Shown here: positions 49,045 through 58,697 of the stretch, piece by piece
Numbering within the stretch: position 1 is the stretch's first letter
Layout: every line of letters begins with the position of its first letter
Assembly: GCA_027488905.1 (NCBI GenBank)
Contig: JAIYAT010000034.1
Coordinates: forward strand, 186,001 to 250,000
Direction of reading: 5' to 3'
Length of the DNA: 64,000 bases
DNA from: Bacteroidota bacterium
Lineage (GTDB): Bacteria; Bacteroidota; Bacteroidia; UKL13-3
Program-made: the position numbers and the translations under genes
The notes under the pieces: generated by a model
Database searches by the model: none
Told to the model about the DNA's origin: nothing
What the model saw: the letters and a program-made list of their open reading frames with translations, nothing else

Positions 49045-50069
49045 ATTTTAAATTTTAAAAATTCTTGGTAGGTGGTAACACAATCATGGATAGTGTCTTT
49101 AATACTTATAAAATTGAAATTAAGTTTTTTTTTAATTTTTCCAGCGTCGTAATAAGAAACATGGTTGGCTGCGCGCGCAGTTTCCTTTGTAATGGGTAAG
49201 GCTTGTGCGTTAAACAATCTCAATACCCACATTAGCCTCCAAGCTATTTCTGCCAAAAAAGGGGTAACTCTAAATGAGGGGCGCTTTTTACCAAAACCAT
49301 CAGCAATCATAAAAAATACCTCTTTGATGCCAATGCTTTCAGAAACTAAAATAAAACGTTGCTTAAATATTCTTCTCTCAACCAAATTTAGCATAATAGC
49401 AGCCACATCTTTTACATTAACGTAGCCATTAACACCCTCCGAAAACAAAGGCATTCCTTTAAAAATCGTATGTATCATGGCATTTGAACCCTTCTTGTAA
49501 TTTCCGACACCTAAAATTACCCCTGGATTTACAATGCAAACATTTAATCCTTCTTCTGCCCCTCTAAAAACTTCTAATTCAGCTTTGTATTTGCTCACTG
49601 CATAATTGGAGTTATACTTACTGTTTTCCCATTTAGCCTCTTCATTTATCACAGCACCAGGTTTAACCCTTCCAACAGCAGCTACAGAACTTGCATAACA
49701 CAACACGTCTACACCAGCATTTAAACAGGCATTAACAACATTTGCAGTACCTTCAGCATTTATCTTTTGAAGTTTTTCTTTGTCTTTACCTTCAAATGAA
49801 ACCAAAGCTGCGCAGTGATAAACCACCTTTATGTTTTCAACAACTGCAAATATAGAAGAGGTGTCATTTATTTCTGTTTCAACCCATTCCAGCAATTTTC
49901 TTTTTTCGGTTTGAACCAACTCAGAGGCAAAATAGTGATTGAAAATAAAGTAGAATTCGGTCAAATCTGAACTAACTCTTTTACAAGCACGAATAGGTTC
50001 GCCCTTCTCTAGCAATTGACAAACTAGGTGGGCGCCTAAAAACCCAGATGCTCCGGTAACTAAATTCAA
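49041..50069 (-). CDS. NAD-dependent epimerase/dehydratase (extended SDR)
   Basis: NLVTGASGFLGAHLVCQLLEKG; YAVSKYKAELEVF. Confidence 0.88.
   Translation of the reverse strand: MNLVTGASGFLGAHLVCQLLEKGEPIRACKRVSSDLTEFYFIFNHYFASELVQTEKRKLLEWVETEINDTSSIFAVVENIKVVYHCAALVSFEGKDKEKLQKINAEGTANVVNACLNAGVDVLCYASSVAAVGRVKPGAVINEEAKWENSKYNSNYAVSKYKAELEVFRGAEEGLNVCIVNPGVILGVGNYKKGSNAMIHTIFKGMPLFSEGVNGYVNVKDVAAIMLNLVERRIFKQRFILVSESIGIKEVFFMIADGFGKKRPSFRVTPFLAEIAWRLMWVLRLFNAQALPITKETARAANHVSYYDAGKIKKKLNFNFISIKDTIHDCVTTYQEFLKFKI
49908..49917 (+). repeat. Iterated motif GGTTTGAACC, copy 9 (SDR gene)
   Basis: exact match; TTCGGTTTGAACCAAC. Confidence 0.6.
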
Positions 50070-50132
50070 GTGTGGATATGTGTATTGGTTGCCCGGCTAA
50101 ATTAGTGAGTTTTGGAGAATTATTATATAAAC

Positions 50133-51296
50133 ATGCAAAGTGAATACCTACAACCCATAAAGAAATCAATCATAGAAAGCCTTGCTTCCCGCGTTAACGC
50201 AAGAAGTTTGTTTTATTCTACAGAATTTTATGATGGAAAAATTATTGAAAATAAAACATTTGATCTTTTTATTTTAGGGGTAAATGAGGATAGGTTCAGA
50301 CCGGAATATGAAGGTTGCAAAGAAGCACCAGATACCATACGCGCAGAGCTATATAGCCTAATAAAGCCTAGAAAAGACCTTTCTATCTTAGACTTAGGGA
50401 ATATTGAAGCAGGTGCAGCTATAAGTGATACGCATTTTGCATTGACTCAAGTTTTATCTCCTCTTTTAAAGCAAAAATCAATAGTTGTATTAATTGGTGG
50501 AAGTCAGGATTTAATTGCTGCCCAATATGCTGCATTTCAAGGCGTAGGGCCAAATTTACAGGTTGTTGTTGTAGATGCAAAAGCAGAAATGCAAATGTAT
50601 GAAGACAAAAATGCCAACAATTATTTGCCCAATATAATTTCTCATGAGCCAGATTATTTGTTCAACCTAACCCAAGCTGCCTATCAAGGTTATTATGTAG
50701 AACCTGAAACATATGATGCATTTGAACGCATGAATTTTGATATGCTGCGACTTGGCAGCTTACGCGGAAACATTCAAGAAATTGAACCTTACTTAAGAGA
50801 GGCGCAAATGCTTGCTTTTTCAATCAAAGCCATTAGAGGCTCTGATGCCATGGGGCAAATAAAACCTTCTCCAAATGGTTTAACAGGAGAGGAAGCTTGC
50901 CAAATTACAAGGTATGCTGGAATGGGCACAGATCTTCGTTGTGTTGGTTTCTTTGATTACAATCCCAAAATTGATAACAATGGGGCAAGTGCTTTATTGC
51001 TTGCTCAAATGATTTGGTATTTTATTGATGGATATACTGCAAGAAAACTTGATTATCCTGCGGCAGAAAGTAAAGATTACCTTATCTATAGAATTCCCAT
51101 TTCAAGCATTAATGAAGACCTTACCTTTTATAAAAGCGTACTTACCGACAGGTGGTGGATGGAGATTCCATATCCACATGAAAGAAGCAAACACCAAGGG
51201 AAATTCCTGATGCCTTGCAGTTATAAAGATTACCAAACCGCGCAAAACAATGAAATACCCGACCGCTGGATGAAAAGCTATCAAAAATTGATATGA
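50133..51296 (+). CDS. Formimidoylglutamase/arginase-family ureohydrolase
   Basis: VVLIGGSQDLIAAQYAAF...VVVDAKAEM...LAFSIKAIRGSDA...GEEACQITRYAGM, a divergent ureohydrolase layout. Confidence 0.7.
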   Translation: MQSEYLQPIKKSIIESLASRVNARSLFYSTEFYDGKIIENKTFDLFILGVNEDRFRPEYEGCKEAPDTIRAELYSLIKPRKDLSILDLGNIEAGAAISDTHFALTQVLSPLLKQKSIVVLIGGSQDLIAAQYAAFQGVGPNLQVVVVDAKAEMQMYEDKNANNYLPNIISHEPDYLFNLTQAAYQGYYVEPETYDAFERMNFDMLRLGSLRGNIQEIEPYLREAQMLAFSIKAIRGSDAMGQIKPSPNGLTGEEACQITRYAGMGTDLRCVGFFDYNPKIDNNGASALLLAQMIWYFIDGYTARKLDYPAAESKDYLIYRIPISSINEDLTFYKSVLTDRWWMEIPYPHERSKHQGKFLMPCSYKDYQTAQNNEIPDRWMKSYQKLI

Positions 51297-52594
51297 AGCT
51301 TCTAGAAAAACTGTTCTGGCCAATTGTAACTGCGCTTCATCTATTAGGTTTTGCGCAAGCCTTGCATACTGGGAGTATTTATTTGGTAGACTCTATCGAT
51401 TATTTGTCGCAGGCAGACAACATAATAAAGCATTCTAGTCTTTACGCCGCACCCTGGGATGGCCCATATAAACCAGATTACTTTACTTTTAGACCACCCC
51501 TTTATGGTAGTTTTATTGCCTTATTAAAACTATTCTTTACAAGTGACTATGTTATACTTTTTTGTCAAAGCCTAATTAGTATTAGCACCATTTGGGGCGT
51601 AAAATATTGGATCAGCAAAAACTTTAACTACAATCCAAACAAACTGCTATTATTATTCCTAATCTTTTACCCATCTCAAATTATTCATTGCAATTTTGTG
51701 ATGAGTGATATTCTATTCCAATCCTTGATTTTTTGGGCGTTTTTCTTTACCCATCAATTGTGGCAAAAACCATCTTTCCAAAACGCAGCCTTGCTAAGTG
51801 CTTTTTTTATTCTAGCCATGCTAACCAAGCCTGTTGCCTATTTAATGGGAATGAGTGCGGGAATTATTTTTCTGATTGTTTTTATTCGTAAATCTAAGCC
51901 AAAGTTTCTGCTTCCTTTACTAAGTATACCACTTGTTTATCATGGCTATTGTAGTTATAACCAGCAAATAACTGGGCATTATCACTATTCTACAGTTACC
52001 CCAATTTTTGTATTAAAGTACATGGGAAAGTATACCAATGCCCTGGTGTATGGCGAAAACTATGCTGATTCGGTTCAAGACATCATAATGAATAAAGCCA
52101 ATAAACTAAACCTGAAAGACAGATATCTGTATATGAATAAAAGTGGCAAAGCGATGATTATGGCAAACCCTACCACTTTTGCGCTTTCTAATGTTAAAGG
52201 ATGGATGGCTTTTATGATTGACCCTGGCAGGTTTGAGTGGGTGCATTTTTTAAATTTAGACGAAGGTGCCTTTCTAGGCTTATACCATGTAATTAATACA
52301 AAAGGTTTGATAAATGGCTTTTTTTACTGGCTTAAATTTGCACCCTTAGGATTAATCAGTATTTTAATTATTTGCCTGTTATTTAATCTTATTATTAGCT
52401 ATCTGTTTCTTAGGTTTCTGTTTGACCCAAAATATCCGCTGGTACTAAGAATAATGTTATTTTTATTTGTTGGGTACATCATTGGTGCTACGGGAGTTTT
52501 AGGATTATCGCGCTATAGGATTGGAGTTGCCCCTTTTATATGGATTGCTGCACTACTTTTCCTAAAAAACAAATCAAAAAATGCTATTAATTGA
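51293..52594 (+). CDS. Polytopic membrane protein, GT39/PMT-like
   Basis: Many TM segments; early SIDYLSQADNIIKH and FRPPLYGSFIALLKLFF pattern as in ArnT/PMT-like enzymes. Confidence 0.6.
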   Translation: MKLLEKLFWPIVTALHLLGFAQALHTGSIYLVDSIDYLSQADNIIKHSSLYAAPWDGPYKPDYFTFRPPLYGSFIALLKLFFTSDYVILFCQSLISISTIWGVKYWISKNFNYNPNKLLLLFLIFYPSQIIHCNFVMSDILFQSLIFWAFFFTHQLWQKPSFQNAALLSAFFILAMLTKPVAYLMGMSAGIIFLIVFIRKSKPKFLLPLLSIPLVYHGYCSYNQQITGHYHYSTVTPIFVLKYMGKYTNALVYGENYADSVQDIIMNKANKLNLKDRYLYMNKSGKAMIMANPTTFALSNVKGWMAFMIDPGRFEWVHFLNLDEGAFLGLYHVINTKGLINGFFYWLKFAPLGLISILIICLLFNLIISYLFLRFLFDPKYPLVLRIMLFLFVGYIIGATGVLGLSRYRIGVAPFIWIAALLFLKNKSKNAIN

Positions 52595-53441
52595 GGAGCC
52601 TTTTGCACCAATTGAACCCATTCAATTGAAAAAGATTGAGGAGGTAGGACTTCAACTTTTTATCAAAAGGGAAGACCTATCTAACCCCTTTATTTCTGGC
52701 AATAAATGGCGTAAACTCAAATACCATTTGTTAGAGGCACATAAAAATGGAGTAGAAGAGTTAGTGACTTTTGGTGGAGCTTATAGCAACCATGTATTGG
52801 CCACCGCTGCTGCTGGAGCAAAATATAAATTTAAAACAAGTGCAATTATTAGAGGCGAAGAAGTTCAAAATCCAATCCTCAATCTTTGCAAAATATTTGG
52901 AATGAGATTAATTTTTATGAGCAGAGAAGCCTATAAAAACAAAGAGGCTTGGGTAGCAACACAGCATTATAATAACTGCTATATCATTCCGGAAGGTGGA
53001 GGTGGTGTTCTAGGAGAAAAGGGGATTGCAGAAATGGTTCAGAAATGGGATTATGATCATATTTTTTGCTCGGTTGGCACAGGTAGCACTTTAAAGGGTC
53101 TAATAATTGGTATGATGCAACAACAAAATCATGGCTTAGTAAATGGAATAGTGGTTTTGAAAGGAGCAGAAGAAATGAGTAATGAATTTAAATGCTTTCC
53201 GCCGAATAGGTGTCGTTTGCATTTTAATTACCATGAAGGAGGTTATGCAAAAACTTCTACCGAATTAATACAATTCATAAAGGAATTTGCCTCAGAAACT
53301 GGCGTGTTGTTGGACCAAGTTTACGAGGCTAAAATGTTAAAAGCCCTTATCAACATGGTTGATAAGGGCTATTTCAAGAAAGGCGAAAGAATCTTGGCCC
53401 TTCATAATGGTGGACTAAGCGGATTACTTAGTCAACTCTAA
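52581..53441 (+). CDS. PLP-dependent 1-aminocyclopropane-1-carboxylate deaminase/D-cysteine desulfhydrase family
   Basis: LFIKREDLSNPFISGNKWRKLKYHL...VTFGGAYSNHVLATAAAG...FCSVGTGSTLKGLI. Confidence 0.88.
   Translation: MLLIEEPFAPIEPIQLKKIEEVGLQLFIKREDLSNPFISGNKWRKLKYHLLEAHKNGVEELVTFGGAYSNHVLATAAAGAKYKFKTSAIIRGEEVQNPILNLCKIFGMRLIFMSREAYKNKEAWVATQHYNNCYIIPEGGGGVLGEKGIAEMVQKWDYDHIFCSVGTGSTLKGLIIGMMQQQNHGLVNGIVVLKGAEEMSNEFKCFPPNRCRLHFNYHEGGYAKTSTELIQFIKEFASETGVLLDQVYEAKMLKALINMVDKGYFKKGERILALHNGGLSGLLSQL
53342..53370 (-). terminator. Terminator-like hairpin on the minus strand, 3' of the SurA-like gene and inside the convergent CDS
   Basis: Minus strand AGCCCTTATCAAC-CAT-GTTGATAAGGGCT then TTTAACATTTT; 13-bp perfect stem. 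Confidence 0.6.
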
Positions 53442-55445
53442 TATTATTGCTTCGTTGATAGTTACAGGATACTTGCTGCGCAACTCCTTCACCCACTCTG
53501 CCATTAAGTAATCTTGATAATCACTTGTTACAATACCTTTGGCTTCTTTAAGTGTTTTAGGTTCTGCTGGAATTACGCCGGTTACCCAATAGAATTTATT
53601 TGAACCCTCCTCAATGATATCAGAAACACCTTTAACATCCCACAATTTTGAAGCTGTAGGGTCTGTTTTTTCTGCCTTCAAATCTTTTACTACTACAGAA
53701 TTTGAAATCTTCTTATTCAATTTAGCTAAAACTTCTGACTCACTTTTTCCGGCTTTTAGCATTTTTATTGCAGCAGCTTTAACCTTTGGATCTAGGCAAT
53801 TATACACCTGATAACTAAGGCGTTCTTTCCACATGTATTTTGACTTGGTTTGGGCATGAAATGCTTCCAATCCTAAAGTATCATTAAGCGCTTTACTCCA
53901 AACTTTTCTATCAGTTAAATCAAAAAGCAAAATCCCATCATGGTACTCAGTCATTACATAATTAAATTCTGGGTATTTGGTTTCTAAAATGCTTTCTTCA
54001 TAAGCAAGACATTTATCATTAGCCCAACTGGTAAAGAGGTTTCTGGCTGCCATAAAAATATTATCCTTTTCTCTAGGCTGTTGGTTTGCAACAACGTAAG
54101 AAGCAAAATCAGACTCTGTATAAACTTTATTTCCTATGCTAAATAATGCTCTGTTAGTTATATTTCCTTCAGCAAATTTCCAAGTGCCAGTTAAAAAACT
54201 GCTATCCAAATAATTTACAAAAAGCTTAAAATTTACTGGAAATTCTTTGTAATTATTCTCTTTCTTAACTCTTTCAATAACTGCTGTTTTTGAACCTTCT
54301 GAACGAGAATCTCTAGTTACTTTGTTTTTAATTAAATCTTGTAAGTCTTTGAATTCGCCAATGGGTCTGAATTCAACAAATTTAACAAGGTGCCAGCCAT
54401 AATCTGTGCTAAAAGGCTTAGAATATTCACCTGGCTTTAGGGCAAAACAGATGTCTTTAAATTCATCAGGGTAACCACTTAAACTAGACATCCAATTCAT
54501 AGTTCCATTATTTCCTTTGCTACCATCATCTTGAGAATACCTTTCTACCAATGAATCAAATGGCACACCTTTAGTTAATTCTTCGTAAGCTAAATCAATG
54601 CGTTCTTTAGCGTTTGTTAAAACCTCTTGTGCTGCACCATATCCTGTTCTAATCATAATATGTTGAACTTTTACCTCTCCTCTTGCAGGTCTGGTTTCAT
54701 TTACTTTAAGAATATGATAACCAAATTGGGTTCTAAAAGGCATGCTAATTTCACCTTTTGGTGTTTTGTAGGCCGTACATTCGAATGGATAAACCATTTG
54801 AAATACTGTGAACCATCCAAGTTTTCCAAAGTTCTTTCTAGCAGAAGGGTCTTCAGAAAAACGACTTGCCAAACTGTCAAAACGTTCACCTTTCACAATT
54901 CTCTTTCTTAAATCTAAAGCTTTATTATAGGCAATTAAAGTATCTGTTGGAGAAGCATTAGGGTCAACATTTATCAAAATATGACTTGCGTTAATTTCTT
55001 GGTTCATTCTTTCAAAAGCCTCTTGCATCAAAGCTTCTGTAACTTTTTTGTCATTCAAATACGGTGCAGCAAGTTGTTTTCTGTAGCCAGCTAATTCAGA
55101 ATTAAAGGCTGGATTAGTATCCAACTGCATAGTGATGGCTTCTTTAACTTTTAGCTTAAAGTTTACATAAAGGTTTAAATACTCTCTAATTTCTGCTTCA
55201 CTAGGTTTGTTTTTATCCTTTCTGTTTTTGTTCAGCTGACGCATGAACTCATCTTTCAATATTTGCTCATTGCCAACAGAAAAGACTACCGGATTGGATG
55301 GCGGCACCTCTTTAGATTCTAATTTTGCAACTGGAGCTTTTGTTGCTTTGGCATTGTTTTTCTTTGATGTTCCGGCATTTTGAGCGCCAAGAATTTGAGT
55401 AAAAAATACACTTGCTAGTCCTAAGAATAATGCGGTTTTCTTCAT
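53424..55445 (-). CDS. SurA-like peptidyl-prolyl isomerase with two parvulin domains
   Basis: INASHILINVDP...RFSEDPSARKNFGKLGWFT and VKVQHIMIRTGYG...YSQDDGSKGNNGTMNWMS. Confidence 0.9.
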   Translation of the reverse strand: MKKTALFLGLASVFFTQILGAQNAGTSKKNNAKATKAPVAKLESKEVPPSNPVVFSVGNEQILKDEFMRQLNKNRKDKNKPSEAEIREYLNLYVNFKLKVKEAITMQLDTNPAFNSELAGYRKQLAAPYLNDKKVTEALMQEAFERMNQEINASHILINVDPNASPTDTLIAYNKALDLRKRIVKGERFDSLASRFSEDPSARKNFGKLGWFTVFQMVYPFECTAYKTPKGEISMPFRTQFGYHILKVNETRPARGEVKVQHIMIRTGYGAAQEVLTNAKERIDLAYEELTKGVPFDSLVERYSQDDGSKGNNGTMNWMSSLSGYPDEFKDICFALKPGEYSKPFSTDYGWHLVKFVEFRPIGEFKDLQDLIKNKVTRDSRSEGSKTAVIERVKKENNYKEFPVNFKLFVNYLDSSFLTGTWKFAEGNITNRALFSIGNKVYTESDFASYVVANQQPREKDNIFMAARNLFTSWANDKCLAYEESILETKYPEFNYVMTEYHDGILLFDLTDRKVWSKALNDTLGLEAFHAQTKSKYMWKERLSYQVYNCLDPKVKAAAIKMLKAGKSESEVLAKLNKKISNSVVVKDLKAEKTDPTASKLWDVKGVSDIIEEGSNKFYWVTGVIPAEPKTLKEAKGIVTSDYQDYLMAEWVKELRSKYPVTINEAIILELTK

Positions 55446-55468
55446 ATGTTACTTTTTATAAAGCTTTG

Positions 55469-55498
55469 CAAAAATAGAAATCTATGGCACGCTGGCAA
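55469..55498 (-). promoter_or_regulatory. Bacteroidota-type promoter for the SurA-like gene (TTG-N19-TATTTTTG)
   Basis: Complement of CAAAAATA at 55469-55476 and CAA at 55496-55498. Confidence 0.55.
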
Positions 55499-55515
55499 AT
55501 ATTTATGCAGTCCGC

Positions 55516-56274
55516 CTAAATAACTTGGTTCAACCTAAACAATAATGGTTTTGAAGGTGATGCATCTGTTTGCAAGCTTGCAACCTGAATATTAAGTAGA
55601 TACAATCCATCTTCCACTTCATTTGGGATAAAAATCATTTCTGTAATGGTTGCATGCATTCGAGGATTTTCGGGATAATTCCAAAATGCTTTGTGGGCTA
55701 ACATTTCACCATTATCCTCCTCTCTATCTACAGAGGGTAGGTCTACCAGCAAATGATTTATTCCTCTCGCTGCCAAATCCTTCGATAATTCAGCCTTTAA
55801 ATAGCAAGGATTATTTCCAGAATAATTTTTTGTTAATTTTTGGGCTGTATTGGGCATTGTCCTAAAAATTATAGCCTCGATACCACCAATTATCTCGGTT
55901 GAAAATGATTTGCTTGTAATAATTTGGTCATTGTTTTCTAAAGCTTCGGGTTGAACCGAAATGAGTTGTGCCACAAAAAAAAAGGATTTTAAGGATTCAT
56001 GGATAGTAACTCTTTCAAAAGTAATATGTCCGATACATTCAGTGTGGGTGCCGTTACCATGTGGATTGAGGAATAAGTTTTCACAATTTGCGCCACTACC
56101 CTTTGCAACAGAGCCTATAAAACTTCCTACTTGAATGGGTTCAAACCTAGGAAAAGGAATATGAAATGCATTTGGGTTTTGCACGCCATTGTGCATAGGA
56201 ATAGAAATATCAATGGCTTGCTTTAAGTCTGCCACATATTGATGGTTTGCAAAATTTACGTTAGCATGTATCAT
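55516..56274 (-). CDS. Cyclase family protein (kynurenine-formamidase-like fold)
   Basis: DISIPMHNG and metal-motif-like NPHGNGTHTECIGH (HxGTHxDxPxH family, divergent). Confidence 0.75.
   Translation of the reverse strand: MIHANVNFANHQYVADLKQAIDISIPMHNGVQNPNAFHIPFPRFEPIQVGSFIGSVAKGSGANCENLFLNPHGNGTHTECIGHITFERVTIHESLKSFFFVAQLISVQPEALENNDQIITSKSFSTEIIGGIEAIIFRTMPNTAQKLTKNYSGNNPCYLKAELSKDLAARGINHLLVDLPSVDREEDNGEMLAHKAFWNYPENPRMHATITEMIFIPNEVEDGLYLLNIQVASLQTDASPSKPLLFRLNQVI
56138..56147 (-). repeat. Iterated motif GGTTTGAACC, copy 10 (cyclase gene)
   Basis: exact match; CTAGGTTTGAACCCAT on minus. Confidence 0.6.
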
Positions 56275-56365
56275 ATAACAAAGGTAGTGCGATTTTAAAC
56301 AATTGAATTGGGCCTATTTGCGTTTACGATAATAATTTGTAAATCGGACTTCGAAAATTATAGGC

Positions 56366-57526
56366 ATGCAGGCATACGAAAGAAAACGTCTTTGGAAAAT
56401 CATACTACTAATTGCTGCCATGGCAATTGGTGGTTTTTCTTTATGGTACACAAGAAGTATGGTTAAGGAGTTGGCTGCCCAAGAAGATAAAAAAATCAAA
56501 CTTTGGGCAAATGCCACGAGACAACTTGGTTTGATAGAAAATAACATGGACATTAATTTTCTATTAGATATTATTAAGGACAACGAGACCATTCCCACCA
56601 TTTTAGTTGATGACAATGGAAAAATTGTGGCTACCAGAAACCTTGATTCCTTGCGGGTTGCAGATAGCGTATACCTTTATCAAGAACTACAAGAAATGAA
56701 GGAGGAACATGAGCCCATTAAAATCATTTATGACGAGACCAATAACCGATACAATGATTTGTACTATAAAAATTCTACCATCCTAAATGATTTAAAAACC
56801 TATCCTTTTATTCAACTTGGACTTATTTCCTTTTTTGCAATTATGAGCTATTTGGCTTTGAGCAGTAGCCGAAGAGCAGAGCAAAACCAAGTTTGGGTGG
56901 GCATGAGTAAAGAAACTGCCCATCAGTTAGGAACTCCTATTTCGAGTTTGCGAGAGTGGCATAATTTGTTAAAGGAAACCGATAAAGAGGCACAAGAGGA
57001 AATTTTAAAAGAAGTAGATTACGATATAAAAAGGCTTGAACTAATTACAGAACGGTTCTCAAAAATTGGTTCAGCCCCTATTCTAAAAGAAGAAAACTTA
57101 GATTTGGTCATTGAAAAGTCTATCTCGTATTTAAAGAATAGGATTTCGAGCCAAGTACAATTTGAAGTTACCATAAATCAACCAGGCAATTGGGCAAAAA
57201 TAAATATCCCATTATTTGAATGGGTGATAGAAAATCTTTGCAAAAATGCAGTGGACGCCATGGATGGGAAGGGCTCGCTAAGTATTTTGTTAAACCATGA
57301 TGAAACACATGTCTATATTGATATAAAAGACACTGGAAAAGGCATACCTAGGGGGAAATTTAAGACTGTCTTTAAACCCGGGTTCACAACTAAAAAAAGA
57401 GGTTGGGGCCTTGGTTTATCATTGGTAAAGCGCATTATTGAACAATATCATAATGGGCAAATTTATGTGAGGCACTCTGAGCCTAACAAAGGAACAACAT
57501 TTAGAATTACCTTAGATTTAGCTTAG
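56366..57526 (+). CDS. Membrane sensor histidine kinase
   Basis: MSKETAHQLGTPISSLREW (H-box); NLCKNAVDAMDGKG; DTGKGIPRGKFKTVFKPGFTTKKRGWGLGLSLVKRI. Confidence 0.9.
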   Translation: MQAYERKRLWKIILLIAAMAIGGFSLWYTRSMVKELAAQEDKKIKLWANATRQLGLIENNMDINFLLDIIKDNETIPTILVDDNGKIVATRNLDSLRVADSVYLYQELQEMKEEHEPIKIIYDETNNRYNDLYYKNSTILNDLKTYPFIQLGLISFFAIMSYLALSSSRRAEQNQVWVGMSKETAHQLGTPISSLREWHNLLKETDKEAQEEILKEVDYDIKRLELITERFSKIGSAPILKEENLDLVIEKSISYLKNRISSQVQFEVTINQPGNWAKINIPLFEWVIENLCKNAVDAMDGKGSLSILLNHDETHVYIDIKDTGKGIPRGKFKTVFKPGFTTKKRGWGLGLSLVKRIIEQYHNGQIYVRHSEPNKGTTFRITLDLA

Positions 57527-57592
57527 AAATTCAGTACTTTAGGTTTTTTTTGAGGCCATAAGCAGCTTTCTTTCTTACCTTGCAAAACAATT

Positions 57593-58006
57593 ATGGGAAG
57601 AATATTGGCCATAGATTTTGGCACCAAAAGAATTGGACTCGCTGTTACAGACCCACTGAAGTTAATTGCTTCAAGTTTGGCAACAGTTGAATCAAAAGAG
57701 GCAATTACTTGGATTAAAAATTACTGTCAAAAAGAATTAGTTGAAACTTTCGTAGTAGGCAAACCGCTACAAATGGATGGAAGTGATTCGCAATCTGCAC
57801 CAGCAACAGAAAAATTTATATCTTTGTTGGCTCAAGCTTTTCCAAACATGGCCATTGTTAGGGTGGATGAAAGGTTAACCTCAAAAATCGCTACAAGAGC
57901 TATGGTAGAAATGGGTTTGAAAAAAAAAGATAGACAAAAAAAGGGAAACATCGACCAAATTAGTGCTGTCTTAATTCTTCAAACCTATATGGAAATGAAC
58001 CAATAA
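57593..58006 (+). CDS. ruvX: Holliday junction resolvase RuvX (YqgF)
   Basis: MGRILAIDFGTKRIGLAVTDPL...VVGKPLQMDGSDS...VDERLTSK. Confidence 0.93.
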   Translation: MGRILAIDFGTKRIGLAVTDPLKLIASSLATVESKEAITWIKNYCQKELVETFVVGKPLQMDGSDSQSAPATEKFISLLAQAFPNMAIVRVDERLTSKIATRAMVEMGLKKKDRQKKGNIDQISAVLILQTYMEMNQ

Positions 58007-58012
58007 AAACAT

Positions 58013-58567
58013 ATGATTTTACCTATAATAGCATACGGAGATCCAGTTTTACGTAAAATAGGAGCGCAAATCACTCCAGATTATCCCGACTTAGAAGTAC
58101 TTATTTCTAATATGTGGGAAACCATGTACAATGCACACGGCGTAGGGTTGGCAGCGCCTCAAGTAGGAAAGGCAATAAACCTCTTTATAATTGATACAGA
58201 AGCTTTCGAAAATGAAGAATATCCAATTGAAAAGAAGGTTTTTATCAATTCTGAAATCTTGTCGGAAACGGGTGAAAAATGGGAGTTCGAAGAGGGTTGT
58301 TTAAGTATTCCGCATATTAGAGAAAATGTAAGCAGGCATTCAAATCTTAGAATTAGGTATCAAAATGAATTTTTTGAAACTTTTGAAGAGAATTTCGACG
58401 GAATTGCAGCTAGAGTTATTCAACATGAATACGACCATTGTAAAGGAAAACTTTTTGTTGACCATATCTCCCAACTCAAAAGAAGACTATTAAAAAATAA
58501 ACTTATAGCTATTTCTAAAGGAGGAGCTCGTGTGGATTATAAAATGAGAATTCCAGTAACAAGGTAA
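58013..58567 (+). CDS. def: Peptide deformylase
   Basis: GVGLAAPQVG, EEGCLSIP, QHEYDHCKGKLFVD. Confidence 0.96.
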   Translation: MILPIIAYGDPVLRKIGAQITPDYPDLEVLISNMWETMYNAHGVGLAAPQVGKAINLFIIDTEAFENEEYPIEKKVFINSEILSETGEKWEFEEGCLSIPHIRENVSRHSNLRIRYQNEFFETFEENFDGIAARVIQHEYDHCKGKLFVDHISQLKRRLLKNKLIAISKGGARVDYKMRIPVTR

Positions 58568-58697
58568 TTTTGCTGCCAATTTTGGTAGATTATTTCTCTT
58601 TTTTGCAAAAAATGCAAAAATCTTTAGCCTAATTATTACCATTTAGTTTTTAGCCTTTCCTCAAAATATCTTTATTCGCATTATTAAACATTTGTTA

